DNA of 64,000 nt, taken from Micrococcaceae bacterium Sec5.8 (GTDB taxonomy: Bacteria; Actinomycetota; Actinomycetes; Actinomycetales; Micrococcaceae). Below, piece by piece: positions 8,062 through 16,519 of the stretch (the stretch's first letter is position 1; each line of letters opens with the position of its first letter). The notes beneath the pieces are model-generated. The model saw only the letters and a list, made by a program, of their open reading frames with translations. It did no database searches and was not told the DNA's origin. Both the position numbers and the translations under genes were made by a program. The stretch is taken from contig CP143429.1 in the NCBI GenBank assembly GCA_039636775.1, positions 3,806,956 through 3,870,955 of the forward strand. Direction: 5' to 3'.

Positions 8062-9417
8062 TCAGTGCGCTCCCAACACGATCCAGCGGTCGGTCCGCGC
8101 CCGGAGGCCCAGCGTCAGCGCCCGGGCCGCCATGTAGCCAAGCGAGAACGCCGCCCACAGCCAGAGCAGTCCGGCGCCGCCGCCAACGCCGGATTGCTGC
8201 ACGGCCAGAAGCAGGGGCAGGTACACGGCAAGGTTCACGACGCCGGCAATCGCCAGGTACTTGGCGTCCCCCGCTCCGATGAGTACGCCATCGAGGACAA
8301 AGACGAAGCCGGCAACCGGCTGTCCGGCCGCGAGCACCCAGAGCGCCAGCGTGAGCGCCGCCCGGACCTCGCCGTCGGACGTGAAGAGCAACCCCGTCCA
8401 TGGGGCCGCGCCCGCCACAAGGATCCCTGTCAGCACCCCGAAGCCGAGGCCCCAGCGGACCATGGTGCCGGTGAGCTCACGCGCAGCCGCTGGACGGCCG
8501 GCTCCAAGTTCCTTGCCGATCAGCGCCTGCGCGGCTATCGCCAGGGCGTCCAGGGCGAACGCGAGGAGGGTGAAAACGGTCATTGCGAGCTGGTGGGCTG
8601 CCAGGTTGACCGGTCCCTGCGCTGTGGCCACCACGACTGTGGCGAGAATAGCGAGCCGCAGGCTGAGCGTACGCAGCATCAGCCACGACCCCACGCTGGC
8701 CAGGGCGCGGATGCCACGCCAACTCGGTCGCAGTGACACGCCGTGGTTCCGGGCGTTCCGGCGGACCATTACCACGTACACCAGCGCCATGGCCCACTGC
8801 GCGGCGCTGGTGCCGATCGCGGAGCCGGCGACGGACAGGTGCAGCCCGTACACCAGGAAGAAGTTCAGCACGATGTTCAACGCACAACCGGCGCCCGCAA
8901 CCAACAGCGGGGTGCGGGTGTCCTGCAGGCCCCGCAGCACCCCGGTGCCGGCGAAGATCAGCAGCATCGCGACGAGCCCGGGCATTGACCAGCGCAGGTA
9001 GTCAATGGCGAACGTGCGGACCTCACCGCGGGCGCCCATCAAGTCCAGCAGCGGCTCGGCGGCCAAGGAGCCGGCCGCTGCAAGAGCAACTCCCAAGAGC
9101 AGCGCCAACCACACGCCGTCCCGGCCGGCAGCAAGGGCCCTGGGGAGTTGCCCGTTGCCGACCGCCCGCGCGACGGCCGGAGTGGTGGAATAGGCGAGAA
9201 AGACCATGAGTCCCACCGCTGTGTGCAGCACCGCGGAGGCAAGCCCGACGCCGGCCAGCTGGGCGACTCCGAGGTGTCCCACTATGGCGGCGTCTGCGAG
9301 GAGAAACAGCGGTTCGGCAATCAGCGCACCGAAGGCCGGAACTGCGAGCCGCAGGATCTCCCGCCGGCGCTCCGGCGGGGAAGGCAGCGGCGCGGGGGTC
9401 GGGGTGGAGACTGGCAC
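8062..9417 (-). CDS. MATE family efflux transporter (DinF-like)
   Basis: 451 residues with about twelve hydrophobic helices, length and layout typical of MATE transporters. The first half contains EPLFLLADAAIVGHLG, the hallmark opening of the DinF branch. Members export drugs or toxic metabolites using a Na+ or H+ gradient; substrate unknown. It is divergent from the thioesterase gene (150 bases between starts). The ATG at 9417 precedes a Pro/Thr-rich N-terminus. Confidence 0.87.
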   Translation of the reverse strand: MPVSTPTPAPLPSPPERRREILRLAVPAFGALIAEPLFLLADAAIVGHLGVAQLAGVGLASAVLHTAVGLMVFLAYSTTPAVARAVGNGQLPRALAAGRDGVWLALLLGVALAAAGSLAAEPLLDLMGARGEVRTFAIDYLRWSMPGLVAMLLIFAGTGVLRGLQDTRTPLLVAGAGCALNIVLNFFLVYGLHLSVAGSAIGTSAAQWAMALVYVVMVRRNARNHGVSLRPSWRGIRALASVGSWLMLRTLSLRLAILATVVVATAQGPVNLAAHQLAMTVFTLLAFALDALAIAAQALIGKELGAGRPAAARELTGTMVRWGLGFGVLTGILVAGAAPWTGLLFTSDGEVRAALTLALWVLAAGQPVAGFVFVLDGVLIGAGDAKYLAIAGVVNLAVYLPLLLAVQQSGVGGGAGLLWLWAAFSLGYMAARALTLGLRARTDRWIVLGAH

Positions 9418-9567
9418 GCAACCACCCTAGCGGCACCGGGTGCGCGGGTGGCTGCCCGCCGTCGTCCGAGGGTGGCGGCGGGAATCAACGCCCGGTGTGT
9501 GGCGGTCAAGACGGCGATTATGTCAGCGGCCGGCGGCGCTTCCGCGGCGCGTCAGTAAACTCTCCTC

Positions 9568-10542
9568 ATGAGTGAGACTGCCGCCAATGCCGTGACCCTG
9601 CGCTTCCTCGCGGCGCCCACTGACGTCGGCCACAGCGGCTCGGTGGACGCCGGGACCGTGCTCGAATGGGTGGACAAGGCGGCGTACGCCGCCGCGGTCG
9701 GCTGGGCCAAGTCCTACTGTGTGACGGCGTACGTCGGCAACATCCACTTCACTGACCCGGTCAACAGCGGGGACATGGTGGAGGTCACGGCCACGATTGT
9801 GTACACGGGCCGGTCATCCATGCACATCCGTACGGTGGTGTCCTCAGGCGATCCCCGGGGCGGACCGGCCACGATGCGCAGCCAATGCCTGGTGATTTTC
9901 GTGGCCGTGGGCGGAGATGGCAAACCCACCAGCGTCCCGCCGTTTAACCCGGCGACGCCGGATGAAGTTGAACAGCGCGACCACGCCCTGGCGCGGATCA
10001 AAGTCCGTGAGGACATCGTCCAGGCAATGGGCGGGCAGGAATACACTGACGCCGGAACTGCGGAGAAAGTTATCCTGCGTTTTATGGCGGCGCCTACGGA
10101 CGTGAACTGGGGCGGCAAAGTCCACGGCGGCATCGTCATGAAATGGATCGACGAGGCGGCCTATGTCTGCGCGTCACGCTACTGCGGGATGGACACGGTG
10201 GCGGTCTTCTCCGGTGGCGTGCGGTTTTACCGTCCGCTGCTGATCGGCCATGTGGTGGAGGTGGAGGCCCGGTTGGTCTACACCGGAACGAAAGGCATGC
10301 ACATCGCGGTCCATGTCCGTTCGGGCGATCCCAAGGGGCGGGTGCTGGAGCTCACCACGTACTGCCTGACCGTGATGGTGGCGCGTGACGAGCACGGCAC
10401 ATCCGTGCCGGTCCCACAATGGGTGCCGGTGTCCGAGGAGGACAAGCGGCTGCACGCCCACGCCCTGGAACTGCTGGAAATCCGGGGCCGGGCACCCGGG
10501 AACCGGCTGCCCAACCACCTCCTCGCTGCTGGCGGCAGCTAG
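9568..10542 (+). CDS. Acyl-CoA thioesterase with two hotdog domains
   Basis: 324 residues formed by two similar hotdog (4HBT) domains. The halves repeat the pattern LRFLAAPTDV...AGTVLEWVDKAAY and LRFMAAPTDV...GGIVMKWIDEAAY, then VEVTATIVYTGRSSMHI and VEVEARLVYTGTKGMHI. The second half keeps the acidic Asp/Glu of the helix. Such proteins hydrolyse acyl-CoA to free acid plus CoA. The two-domain form can be catalytically asymmetric. It is convergent with dnaB, with only 3 bases between stops and no terminator visible. Confidence 0.85.
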   Translation: MSETAANAVTLRFLAAPTDVGHSGSVDAGTVLEWVDKAAYAAAVGWAKSYCVTAYVGNIHFTDPVNSGDMVEVTATIVYTGRSSMHIRTVVSSGDPRGGPATMRSQCLVIFVAVGGDGKPTSVPPFNPATPDEVEQRDHALARIKVREDIVQAMGGQEYTDAGTAEKVILRFMAAPTDVNWGGKVHGGIVMKWIDEAAYVCASRYCGMDTVAVFSGGVRFYRPLLIGHVVEVEARLVYTGTKGMHIAVHVRSGDPKGRVLELTTYCLTVMVARDEHGTSVPVPQWVPVSEEDKRLHAHALELLEIRGRAPGNRLPNHLLAAGGS

Positions 10543-10545
10543 CCC

Positions 10546-11928
10546 TTAGAAACCGCCACCTCCGGCGTCGGCGGCCATGTTGGCGAACCGGGAGTAGTGG
10601 CCCTGGAAGGCAACCACAATATCCTTGGTGGGACCGTTACGGTGCTTGGCGATGAGAATATCCGCTTCGCCGGCCCGGGGGGATTCCTTGTCGTAAACGT
10701 CCTCGCGGTGCAACAGAATGACCATATCGGCGTCCTGCTCAATGGAACCGGATTCACGCAGGTCCGACACCATCGGCCGCTTGTCCTGGCGCTGCTCGGA
10801 GCCACGGTTCAGCTGGGACAAGGCAATGACCGGAACCTGCAGTTCCTTGGCCAGCAGCTTCAGGGCACGGGAGAACTCAGAGACTTCCTGCTGGCGGGAC
10901 TCCACCTTCTTGCCGGAGCTCATCAGCTGAAGGTAGTCGAGGATGACAAGTTTGAGATCGTGCTGCTGCTTCAACCGGCGGCATTTGGCCCGGATTTCCA
11001 TCAGCGACATGTTGGGGCTGTCGTCGATGAACAGCGGGGCGTCGTTCATCCGGCCCATGGTCGTAGCGATCTTGGACCACTGCTCGTCCTTAATCGTTCC
11101 CTTGCGCAGGTCCTGCAGGCCGATCGTGGCTTCCGCGGACAGCAACCGCATGGCGATCTCGTTCCGGCCCATTTCCAAAGAAAACATCACCGTGGCCAAG
11201 TTGTTCTTGATGGCGGCGGAGCGGGCAAAGTCCAGCGCGAAGGTGGACTTGCCGACGGCGGGGCGGGCTGCGATGACAATCATCTGGCCTGGGTGCAGAC
11301 CATGGGTGAGTTCGTCCAGTTCGTAGAAGCCGGTAGGCACACCGGTCATCCCCTCCTCGCGGTGCCCGGATGCTTCGATCTCGTCCACGGTGGATTCCAT
11401 GACGTCCTTGAGGACCACGTAGTCCTCCGCGGTGCGGCGCTCCGCCACCGCGTAGATCTCGGCCTGGGCCTGGTTTACCAGGTCCTCGACCTCGCCGTCC
11501 TGGCCGTAACCGAGCTGGACAATCTTGGTTCCGGCATTGACGAGGCGGCGTAGGACCGCGCGTTCGCCGACAATCTCAGCGTAATAGCCGGCGTTGGCGG
11601 CGGTGGGGACGGTCTGGATGAGTTCGTGCAGGTAGGCGGGACCGCCGATCCTGTTGATCTCACCCCGCTTGGTCAGTTCATCCGAGACCGTGACGGCGTC
11701 GGCGGGCTCACCCCGGCCGTAAAGATCGATGATGGCTTCGTAGATGGTCTCGTGGGCCGGGCGGTAGAAGTCAACGCCGCGGAGAATTTCGACGACGTCG
11801 GCAATGGCGTCCTTCGACAGCATCATGCCGCCGAGGACAGACTGTTCGGCGGGAATGTCCTGCGGCGGCTTGCGGCTGCCTTCGGCTCCCCGCGCTCCCT
11901 CGATTGAGTCCAGATGCGTAACTGACAA
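10546..11928 (-). CDS. dnaB: Replicative DNA helicase DnaB
   Basis: 460 residues. The N-terminal helical domain starts at PPQDIPAEQSVLGGMM, followed by the RecA-like ATPase with Walker A ARPAVGKST (221-229) and the DYLQLM Walker B region. It unwinds DNA at the fork as a ring-shaped hexamer. No intein is seen. The start is a TTG at 11926-11928 preceded by GGAGG at 9 bases spacing, the best ribosome site here. It lies downstream of the rpsF-rplI block on the same strand, but ~3.7 kb and several genes intervene, so it has its own promoter. Confidence 0.95.
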   Translation of the reverse strand: MSVTHLDSIEGARGAEGSRKPPQDIPAEQSVLGGMMLSKDAIADVVEILRGVDFYRPAHETIYEAIIDLYGRGEPADAVTVSDELTKRGEINRIGGPAYLHELIQTVPTAANAGYYAEIVGERAVLRRLVNAGTKIVQLGYGQDGEVEDLVNQAQAEIYAVAERRTAEDYVVLKDVMESTVDEIEASGHREEGMTGVPTGFYELDELTHGLHPGQMIVIAARPAVGKSTFALDFARSAAIKNNLATVMFSLEMGRNEIAMRLLSAEATIGLQDLRKGTIKDEQWSKIATTMGRMNDAPLFIDDSPNMSLMEIRAKCRRLKQQHDLKLVILDYLQLMSSGKKVESRQQEVSEFSRALKLLAKELQVPVIALSQLNRGSEQRQDKRPMVSDLRESGSIEQDADMVILLHREDVYDKESPRAGEADILIAKHRNGPTKDIVVAFQGHYSRFANMAADAGGGGF

Positions 11929-12226
11929 AACTGCCGTCCTCCATTGTGTGCCGCAGCGGGTATCACTTCGCCTGCGACGCGTATGCCTTGGTCCGTGCTG
12001 TGCCGGTGGCGCCGGCCCCGGCGGATCCCCGACGAGTTAAGTCCTATCAGCCGGCTGCGACACTTTGTCCGCCCCGGCGCTGCCGGCCCCCATAACTGTC
12101 CGGCTCTGCGGGCCAGGCTTTGCGGGCTGGGCCCGGGGGTAGCGCCGGGTTTCAGTATCCTCGGCTCGATATCCAGCAACGTTATCCCCCGACCGGGCAG
12201 GCACCAACCCGAGAGCCGGCTACCCC

Positions 12227-12235
12227 TGTGGATAA
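12227..12235 (-). promoter_or_regulatory. DnaA box (perfect)
   Basis: TGTGGATAA, the exact reverse complement of the consensus TTATCCACA, about 300 bases upstream of the dnaB start. Confidence 0.65.
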
Positions 12236-12281
12236 GCTGTGCACTACTGCCGTCAGCTTGTGCACAGCCTGTGGGAACAGC

Positions 12282-12290
12282 TGTGGATAG
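12282..12290 (-). promoter_or_regulatory. DnaA box-like site, one mismatch
   Basis: TGTGGATAG, one mismatch to consensus, 55 bases from the perfect box at 12227 and in the same orientation. Confidence 0.45.
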
Positions 12291-12525
12291 AAAGTTTCTT
12301 GGGCCCCCGGCAGCCCCCTGACCTGCGAAAACAATGGATCTGCCGTGTGGACACAAAAGAATTTCGGGCCGCCGTCGTCCACAGACCGCAGCCATGGCCT
12401 GGGGATAGCGGCCGGACCATGAGGCCATACCCGGGCCGGAATATGCGAATTTAGTGATGTTCCCCACAAATATTCCGGTGGAAAGCCGCCGCCGCCGACC
12501 CGCTCATGCCCGGCGCAGAATGTGC

Positions 12526-12534
12526 TGTGGATAA
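12526..12534 (-). promoter_or_regulatory. DnaA box at the promoter of the membrane-protein pair
   Basis: A perfect TGTGGATAA ends 25 bases before the ATG at 12560. If the transcript is leaderless (TATGCT -10 at 12548-12553), this box covers roughly -34 to -26, where DnaA would compete with RNA polymerase. Confidence 0.6.
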
Positions 12535-12559
12535 CTGTGATCTGGCATATGCTCGTTCT

Positions 12560-13027
12560 ATGGGCGATGTCTTGATGGTTACGCTGCCTGCCCTCATTCT
12601 GGCGGCAGTACTCTGGGCGTTTGTTACGGCCCTTAGGCCGCGCGATTTTGGCGTGTCGGACGCGGAGCGCTACCAACGGGAACTGGCGGTACGCTCACAG
12701 GCGCACTACGCTGCCCAGGTGCAGGCCGCGACGGCTGCCCGGGCCCGGCTCGACGCCGTGACCCGGCCCAGCCAGAACGAACAGCAGCAATCACAGCAGG
12801 CCGACCACGCCCGCAACATGCTGCGGGCACAGACGGGATCCGCTCCGGCATTCGGGCAGCCCGGCTACCAGGGCCCGGTCCTGCCCGGTGGCCACCTAAA
12901 CCCCCAGTTTGCCCTGCAGTTGCAGTCATTGGCCCAGAACGGCAAGAAGCCCGAAGCCATCAAGCTGCTGCGGCAGGCAACCCATTCGGATCTCTCGACC
13001 GCCAAGAATTACGTAGATCGGCTGTAG
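12560..13027 (+). CDS. Membrane-anchored protein with bL12 C-terminal-like segment (first of pair)
   Basis: 155 residues: a hydrophobic N-terminal helix (about 5-25), a long Gln/Ala-rich region likely to form a coiled coil, and a C-terminal helix-turn-helix pattern KPEAIKLLRQATHSDLSTAK that resembles the C-terminal domain of ribosomal protein L7/L12. An upstream ATG at 12506 would place the DnaA box inside the coding region and create a soluble Cys-containing extension. The ATG at 12560 is preferred, since a TATGCT -10 lies 6 bases before it and no ribosome site is visible, suggesting a leaderless mRNA. Function unknown. Confidence 0.7.
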   Translation: MGDVLMVTLPALILAAVLWAFVTALRPRDFGVSDAERYQRELAVRSQAHYAAQVQAATAARARLDAVTRPSQNEQQQSQQADHARNMLRAQTGSAPAFGQPGYQGPVLPGGHLNPQFALQLQSLAQNGKKPEAIKLLRQATHSDLSTAKNYVDRL

Positions 13028-13032
13028 TTTTC

Positions 13033-13602
13033 ATGGAATCGCTGCTCATCCCCCTGCTAATTTTGGTGCTCGTCGGCGCCGGCGTTCTACTGGGCGCCCG
13101 CGCCCTTAACCGCAGCCGTCAATCCCGGCCGGCGGCGCCCCCGGCACCCGTGCGCGACCCGATCGAGCTGGCACGTGCCTCGGCGGCCAAGCTCGACCAG
13201 GAGCAGCACCGGCGCCTCTACGCGCTGATCGCCCAGGGGCAGGCCATGGGTGCCATCAAGCTCTACCTCGAAGCCACCGGTGACGGCCTGCGGGCCTCAC
13301 GGGACGCCGTAGGCGCCCTCGCTGCCCATCCGCAGCCCTTCCGCCCGGAGACGGCCCAACAGGCTCCCAGCGAGGAGGACGACGACGCCCCCCAGCGGTT
13401 TGCCTACCGCTACCGGGCCATCGCCAGCAAAGGCGAGGTCACCCGCGAGGTCAGCAGCAATATGCTCAACGACGAGATCTACGGCCGTATCCGTACCATG
13501 GCCCGGAGCGGCGACACGGAGGCGGCGGCGGCGGCGCTCACCCGCCACTCAGACATCTCCATCAAGCAGGCCCGGGAGTTCATCGCGCTCCTGGAGGACT
13601 GA
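13033..13602 (+). CDS. Membrane-anchored protein with two bL12 C-terminal-like segments (second of pair)
   Basis: 189 residues. One N-terminal membrane helix (about 3-23), then a first segment QGQAMGAIKLYLEATGDGL (around 69-87) and a second near the C-terminus, GDTEAAAAALTRHSDISIKQ, both with the AIKxxRxxTxxxLxxAK character of the bL12 C-terminal domain. An acidic linker with EEDDDAPQ separates them. It starts 5 bases after the previous gene and shares its architecture, so the two look like a duplicated, co-transcribed pair. By analogy with bL12, the segment may be a protein-docking surface; that is inference only. Confidence 0.7.
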   Translation: MESLLIPLLILVLVGAGVLLGARALNRSRQSRPAAPPAPVRDPIELARASAAKLDQEQHRRLYALIAQGQAMGAIKLYLEATGDGLRASRDAVGALAAHPQPFRPETAQQAPSEEDDDAPQRFAYRYRAIASKGEVTREVSSNMLNDEIYGRIRTMARSGDTEAAAAALTRHSDISIKQAREFIALLED

Positions 13603-13617
13603 CCTCCGCCCTCCTGT

Positions 13618-14244
13618 TCAGTGCCGCCCGGAAATACCCGCTAGCAACTGCTCGAACGGCAGAGATTCGAGAGCGCCCTGCCTGGAATGCGGTTGTGGAC
13701 CCAGCAGCAGGCCGGCGAATTCGCCTGACGCCCGGTCGATCCGCGCGGAAAGCGGTGAGACGGCGCCGTCGTTATGACCCCAATCCTGCGGACCGGCAAA
13801 AACAGCCGTGCCGGCTGTCCGGCTACGAAGGTAGGTGAACAGGGGCCGCATGGCGAAGTCGAGGACCATCTGGTGCCGGTCAGTTCCGGCAGTGGCGCCC
13901 AGCAACACGGCCTTGCCCTCAAGGGAGGAGGGGTCGAGGACGTCGATGAAAGACTTGAAGAGGCCGCTGTAGGACGCGCTGAAGACCGGACTGACAGCGA
14001 TGATGCCGTCCGAGGCCACAACACCCGCGATGACGTCGGCCAGCGCCGGACCCGCGTAGCCAGTCACAAAATTATTGGCGATGTCTACGGCGATGTCCCG
14101 CAGTTCGACCACCGCGATGTCGACGCCGTAACCTGCGGCGGCCAACTGCCGCTGCGCGGAGGCTGCCAACTGGTCAGCCAGCAGGCGGCTGGACGACGGG
14201 ACGCCCAGTCCGGCGGAGAGAACGGTAATGCGGCGCGATTCCAC
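13618..14244 (-). CDS. NADPH-dependent FMN reductase family protein
   Basis: 208 residues with a flavodoxin-like fold: first strand RITVLSAGLG and the FMN phosphate loop VPSSSRLLADQL, then VSPVFSASYSGLFKSFIDVL, typical of SsuE/CE1759-type FMN reductases. These supply reduced flavin to monooxygenases using NAD(P)H. The GTG at 14244 is preferred because GAGGAGC precedes it. An upstream in-frame start at 14316 would add a cysteine-rich stretch that is probably not translated. No partner monooxygenase is adjacent. Convergent with the bL12-like pair (15 bases). Confidence 0.8.
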   Translation of the reverse strand: MESRRITVLSAGLGVPSSSRLLADQLAASAQRQLAAAGYGVDIAVVELRDIAVDIANNFVTGYAGPALADVIAGVVASDGIIAVSPVFSASYSGLFKSFIDVLDPSSLEGKAVLLGATAGTDRHQMVLDFAMRPLFTYLRSRTAGTAVFAGPQDWGHNDGAVSPLSARIDRASGEFAGLLLGPQPHSRQGALESLPFEQLLAGISGRH

Positions 14245-14348
14245 GGCAATGCTCCTCAGATAATGTTTCCGGCTGCAAACGCAATGCATGCATTTGCATG
14301 TACCTGAACAAGCCACATCCTGGGTTGTTTATTCCTGCCCCTTGTCCC

Positions 14349-15209
14349 TCAGATCAGGACAAATCCCTCGATGCAGCTCACCGTGCTCCCTCCGACCCAG
14401 ATGTCATCCGCCACGGCGTCGACGTGGATCCGGCCGGAGCGTCCCAGCACCGTCCCCTGCGCCGCACGGTAGGACTCCGGTGCCCGGCCGCTGCGGATCA
14501 GCCACTGGGCCGCACCGGCATTGAAGCTGCCGGTGACGGGGTCCTCGGCGGCGGCGTCGCCCGGAATGAACGTCCGCACCTCGAAATCCACCTCGGATCC
14601 GGCCGGATGGGGACCGATCACGCCGACTTTGAGACCGGCCATGGCCGTGTAGTCGGGCCTGACGGCGAGCACCTGCTCTGCTGACTCGAGCAGCACACCA
14701 ATCCAGTCGGGTCCGTTGACCAGCCAGGACGAGTCCAGCAGCGCTTCCCGTGGCACCCGCAGGCCTGCGGCGATCCGGTCAAGGTCCGGGCCGGCGACCG
14801 GACCCGTCCGCGTCAGCGGCGGCGCCGCGAACGCCAGCCGGCCGGCGTCGCGCTTTACCCGAACCAGTCCGGCGGCGCACTCCTGCACCACCGTGCCGTC
14901 CCCGCGGGGAATTCCGCCGGCCTCAAGCCAGGCATGCGCGGAGCCGAGCGTCGGGTGACCGGCAAAGGGAAACTCCTCACTGCCCGTAAAGATCCGGACC
15001 CGGTAGTCGGCACGGGGATCCGTAGGCGGCAGCAGAAAAGTGGTTTCGGAAAGGTTGGTCCAGTTGGCGAACTGTTGCATCACCTCCGGAGAAAGGTCCG
15101 TGGCGTCGAGGACGACGGCGAGCGGGTTCCCCCGGTAAGGCAGGTCGGTGAAGACGTCCACCTGCGTGAAGGGGCGGAGGCGGGCCGCTGTGGCAGGAGT
15201 TGAGGTCAC
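14349..15209 (-). CDS. PhzF family isomerase
   Basis: 286 residues with the PhzF signatures FTQVDVFTDLPYRGNPLAVV at the N-terminus, NLSETTFLLPP carrying the catalytic glutamate (E55), and SEEFPFAGHPTLG. PhzF proteins have a diaminopimelate-epimerase-like fold and isomerise small cyclic acids, but most members outside phenazine clusters have unknown substrates. There are no phenazine genes nearby, so a phenazine role is not supported. Its start is 65 bases from the divergent DUF1801 remnant. Confidence 0.85.
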   Translation of the reverse strand: MTSTPATAARLRPFTQVDVFTDLPYRGNPLAVVLDATDLSPEVMQQFANWTNLSETTFLLPPTDPRADYRVRIFTGSEEFPFAGHPTLGSAHAWLEAGGIPRGDGTVVQECAAGLVRVKRDAGRLAFAAPPLTRTGPVAGPDLDRIAAGLRVPREALLDSSWLVNGPDWIGVLLESAEQVLAVRPDYTAMAGLKVGVIGPHPAGSEVDFEVRTFIPGDAAAEDPVTGSFNAGAAQWLIRSGRAPESYRAAQGTVLGRSGRIHVDAVADDIWVGGSTVSCIEGFVLI

Positions 15210-15274
15210 TGCGGCAGGCTACCACCGGCACCTGCCCGGCTGACAAGACCGCCACCCTCTGCCAGACTGCCCGC

Positions 15275-15526
15275 ATGCCAGTGAACACGAGCCGGGACAG
15301 GACCGAAAACAAAATTACGGCAACAGGCGCGTCGGTCGAGGAGTTTCTCGCCGCCATCGAGCATCCCGTCCGGCACCGTGACGGGCTCCGGCTGCTGGAC
15401 CTGATGGCACAGGTCACCGGGCAGCCGGCGGAGATGTGGGGCCCGACGGTTGTCGGCTTCGGCCGCTACCACTATGGGTACCGGCACGCGACATTGATCC
15501 TGCACCACCCCCAGCCAGTGGACTAA
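15275..15526 (+). pseudogene. DUF1801 protein, C-terminally truncated
   Basis: 83 residues. The opening half reads like DUF1801: KITATGASVEEFLAAIEHP, then LMAQVTGQPAEMWGPTVVGF, GRYHYGY. In intact relatives this continues with a SGREGD-like and PRKxxLxxY segment. Here the frame changes to unrelated residues (LILHHPQPVD) and stops, roughly 40-50 residues short. No continuation was found in other frames downstream. Probably a decayed gene, though a short functional form cannot be excluded. Confidence 0.6.
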
Positions 15527-15607
15527 GGGACCTCGGAGCCGGCTATCGTCCATCACGCTTGGCGCCACGAACTCCAAGGGAACCCCACGCGGGGGGTTAA
15601 GCAGACA

Positions 15608-15649
15608 GCCCCCGTCGCCGGTTCCCAGGAGGAATCCGGCGGCGGGGGC
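15608..15649 (-). terminator. Terminator of the rpsF-rplI operon
   Basis: A 14-bp inverted repeat with one G/A mismatch: GCCCCCGTCGCCGG at 15608-15621 and CCGGCGGCGGGGGC at 15636-15649, loop of 14. On the minus strand it lies 36 bases past the rplI stop. No long T-tract follows, as often in high-G+C genomes. Confidence 0.6.
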
Positions 15650-15684
15650 CAACAGGCAGTTCAGGACTGCGGAGCCTGTGAGGG

Positions 15685-16137
15685 CTACTTGCCTGCGACT
15701 ACGTCCAGGTCGATCACAGCGGCAACGTCGGCGTGCAGCCGGACGTTGGCCTGGTAGGAACCAACCGACTTAATGTGCGTCGGCAGTTCAACCTTGCGCT
15801 TGTCAATGCGGCCAAGGCCAGCGGCCTCAACAGCATCGGCGACGTCGCCCTGCTTGACGGTACCGAACAGGCGTCCGGTCTCGCCAGCCTTGACAACGAG
15901 CTTGACCGGCTTGGCGGAGAGTGCAGCGGCCTGCTTCTGAGCGTCTTCCAGGGAAGCGTGCTCGCGGGCGGCGCGGGCAGTCTTGATGGACTCAACCTGC
16001 TTCTCGCCACCCTTGGACCAGGTCAGGGCGAAGTTGCGGGGCAGCAGGTAGTTACGTGCGTAACCGTCCTTGACCTCGACAACATCGCCCGCAGCACCGA
16101 GACCGGTTACTTCGTGGGTCAGAATGAGCTTTGCCAT
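15685..16137 (-). CDS. rplI: 50S ribosomal protein bL9
   Basis: 150 residues starting [20 protein letters not shown] and continuing [15 protein letters not shown], the diagnostic N-terminal domain of L9. A long central helix and a C-terminal domain follow. It binds 23S rRNA near the L1 stalk. Last gene of rpsF-ssb-rpsR-rplI, 17 bases after rpsR, and followed by the hairpin at 15608-15649. Confidence 0.97.
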   Translation of the reverse strand: MAKLILTHEVTGLGAAGDVVEVKDGYARNYLLPRNFALTWSKGGEKQVESIKTARAAREHASLEDAQKQAAALSAKPVKLVVKAGETGRLFGTVKQGDVADAVEAAGLGRIDKRKVELPTHIKSVGSYQANVRLHADVAAVIDLDVVAGK

Positions 16138-16154
16138 GTTAGTTAATCCCTTCC

Positions 16155-16394
16155 TTAGCCGCGGCCAGCGCCGGAGTAAGGCAGCAGAGCAACTTCGCGG
16201 GCGTTCTTGATTGCCTGGGCGATCTTGCGCTGTTCCTGCACCGTGACGCCGGTGACGCGACGGGCGCGGATCTTTCCGCGGTCGGAGATGAACTTGCGCA
16301 GCAATGCTACGTCCTTGTAGTCGATGACAGTGATGTCAGCGGCCTTCAAGGGGTTGGACTTTGGTTTGGGCTTACGGAGTTCAGCCTTAGCCAT
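16155..16394 (-). CDS. rpsR: 30S ribosomal protein bS18, zinc-free form
   Basis: 79 residues from the ATG at 16394 (a GGAG-like site precedes it; the frame stays open further but that extension is not conserved). The diagnostic core is [18 protein letters not shown] and [15 protein letters not shown]. The N-terminus [14 protein letters not shown] lacks the Cys-x-x-Cys pairs of the zinc-binding S18 type, so this is a C-minus form. S18 heterodimerises with S6, encoded two genes upstream. Confidence 0.95.
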   Translation of the reverse strand: MAKAELRKPKPKSNPLKAADITVIDYKDVALLRKFISDRGKIRARRVTGVTVQEQRKIAQAIKNAREVALLPYSGAGRG

Positions 16395-16519
16395 CGTGGA
16401 GCTCCTATTCGATGGAGCCCGTGGATATTGATCCACGGGATGGTGGTGATCCGTCGCGGTCGGCGCCATCCTGCCTTGCGGCGTTCTGGCGGGTCGCGCG
16501 GTCGGACCTTAGATGTTGT

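Larger units (their letters stand above)
11929..12559. other. 630-base intergenic region with DnaA boxes, between dnaB and a membrane-protein pair
   Basis: Divergent intergenic space with no credible gene. It holds several sequences close to the DnaA box TTATCCACA: perfect copies (as TGTGGATAA) at 12227-12235 and 12526-12534, one mismatch at 12282-12290, and weaker relatives nearby. It should contain promoters of dnaB (minus) and of the gene starting at 12560 (plus). Confidence 0.75.

Noticed and set aside
12506-12559. Earlier ATG for the first bL12-like membrane protein
   Set aside because: Would place a DnaA box and the -10 element inside the coding region and bury the membrane helix; 12560 preferred.
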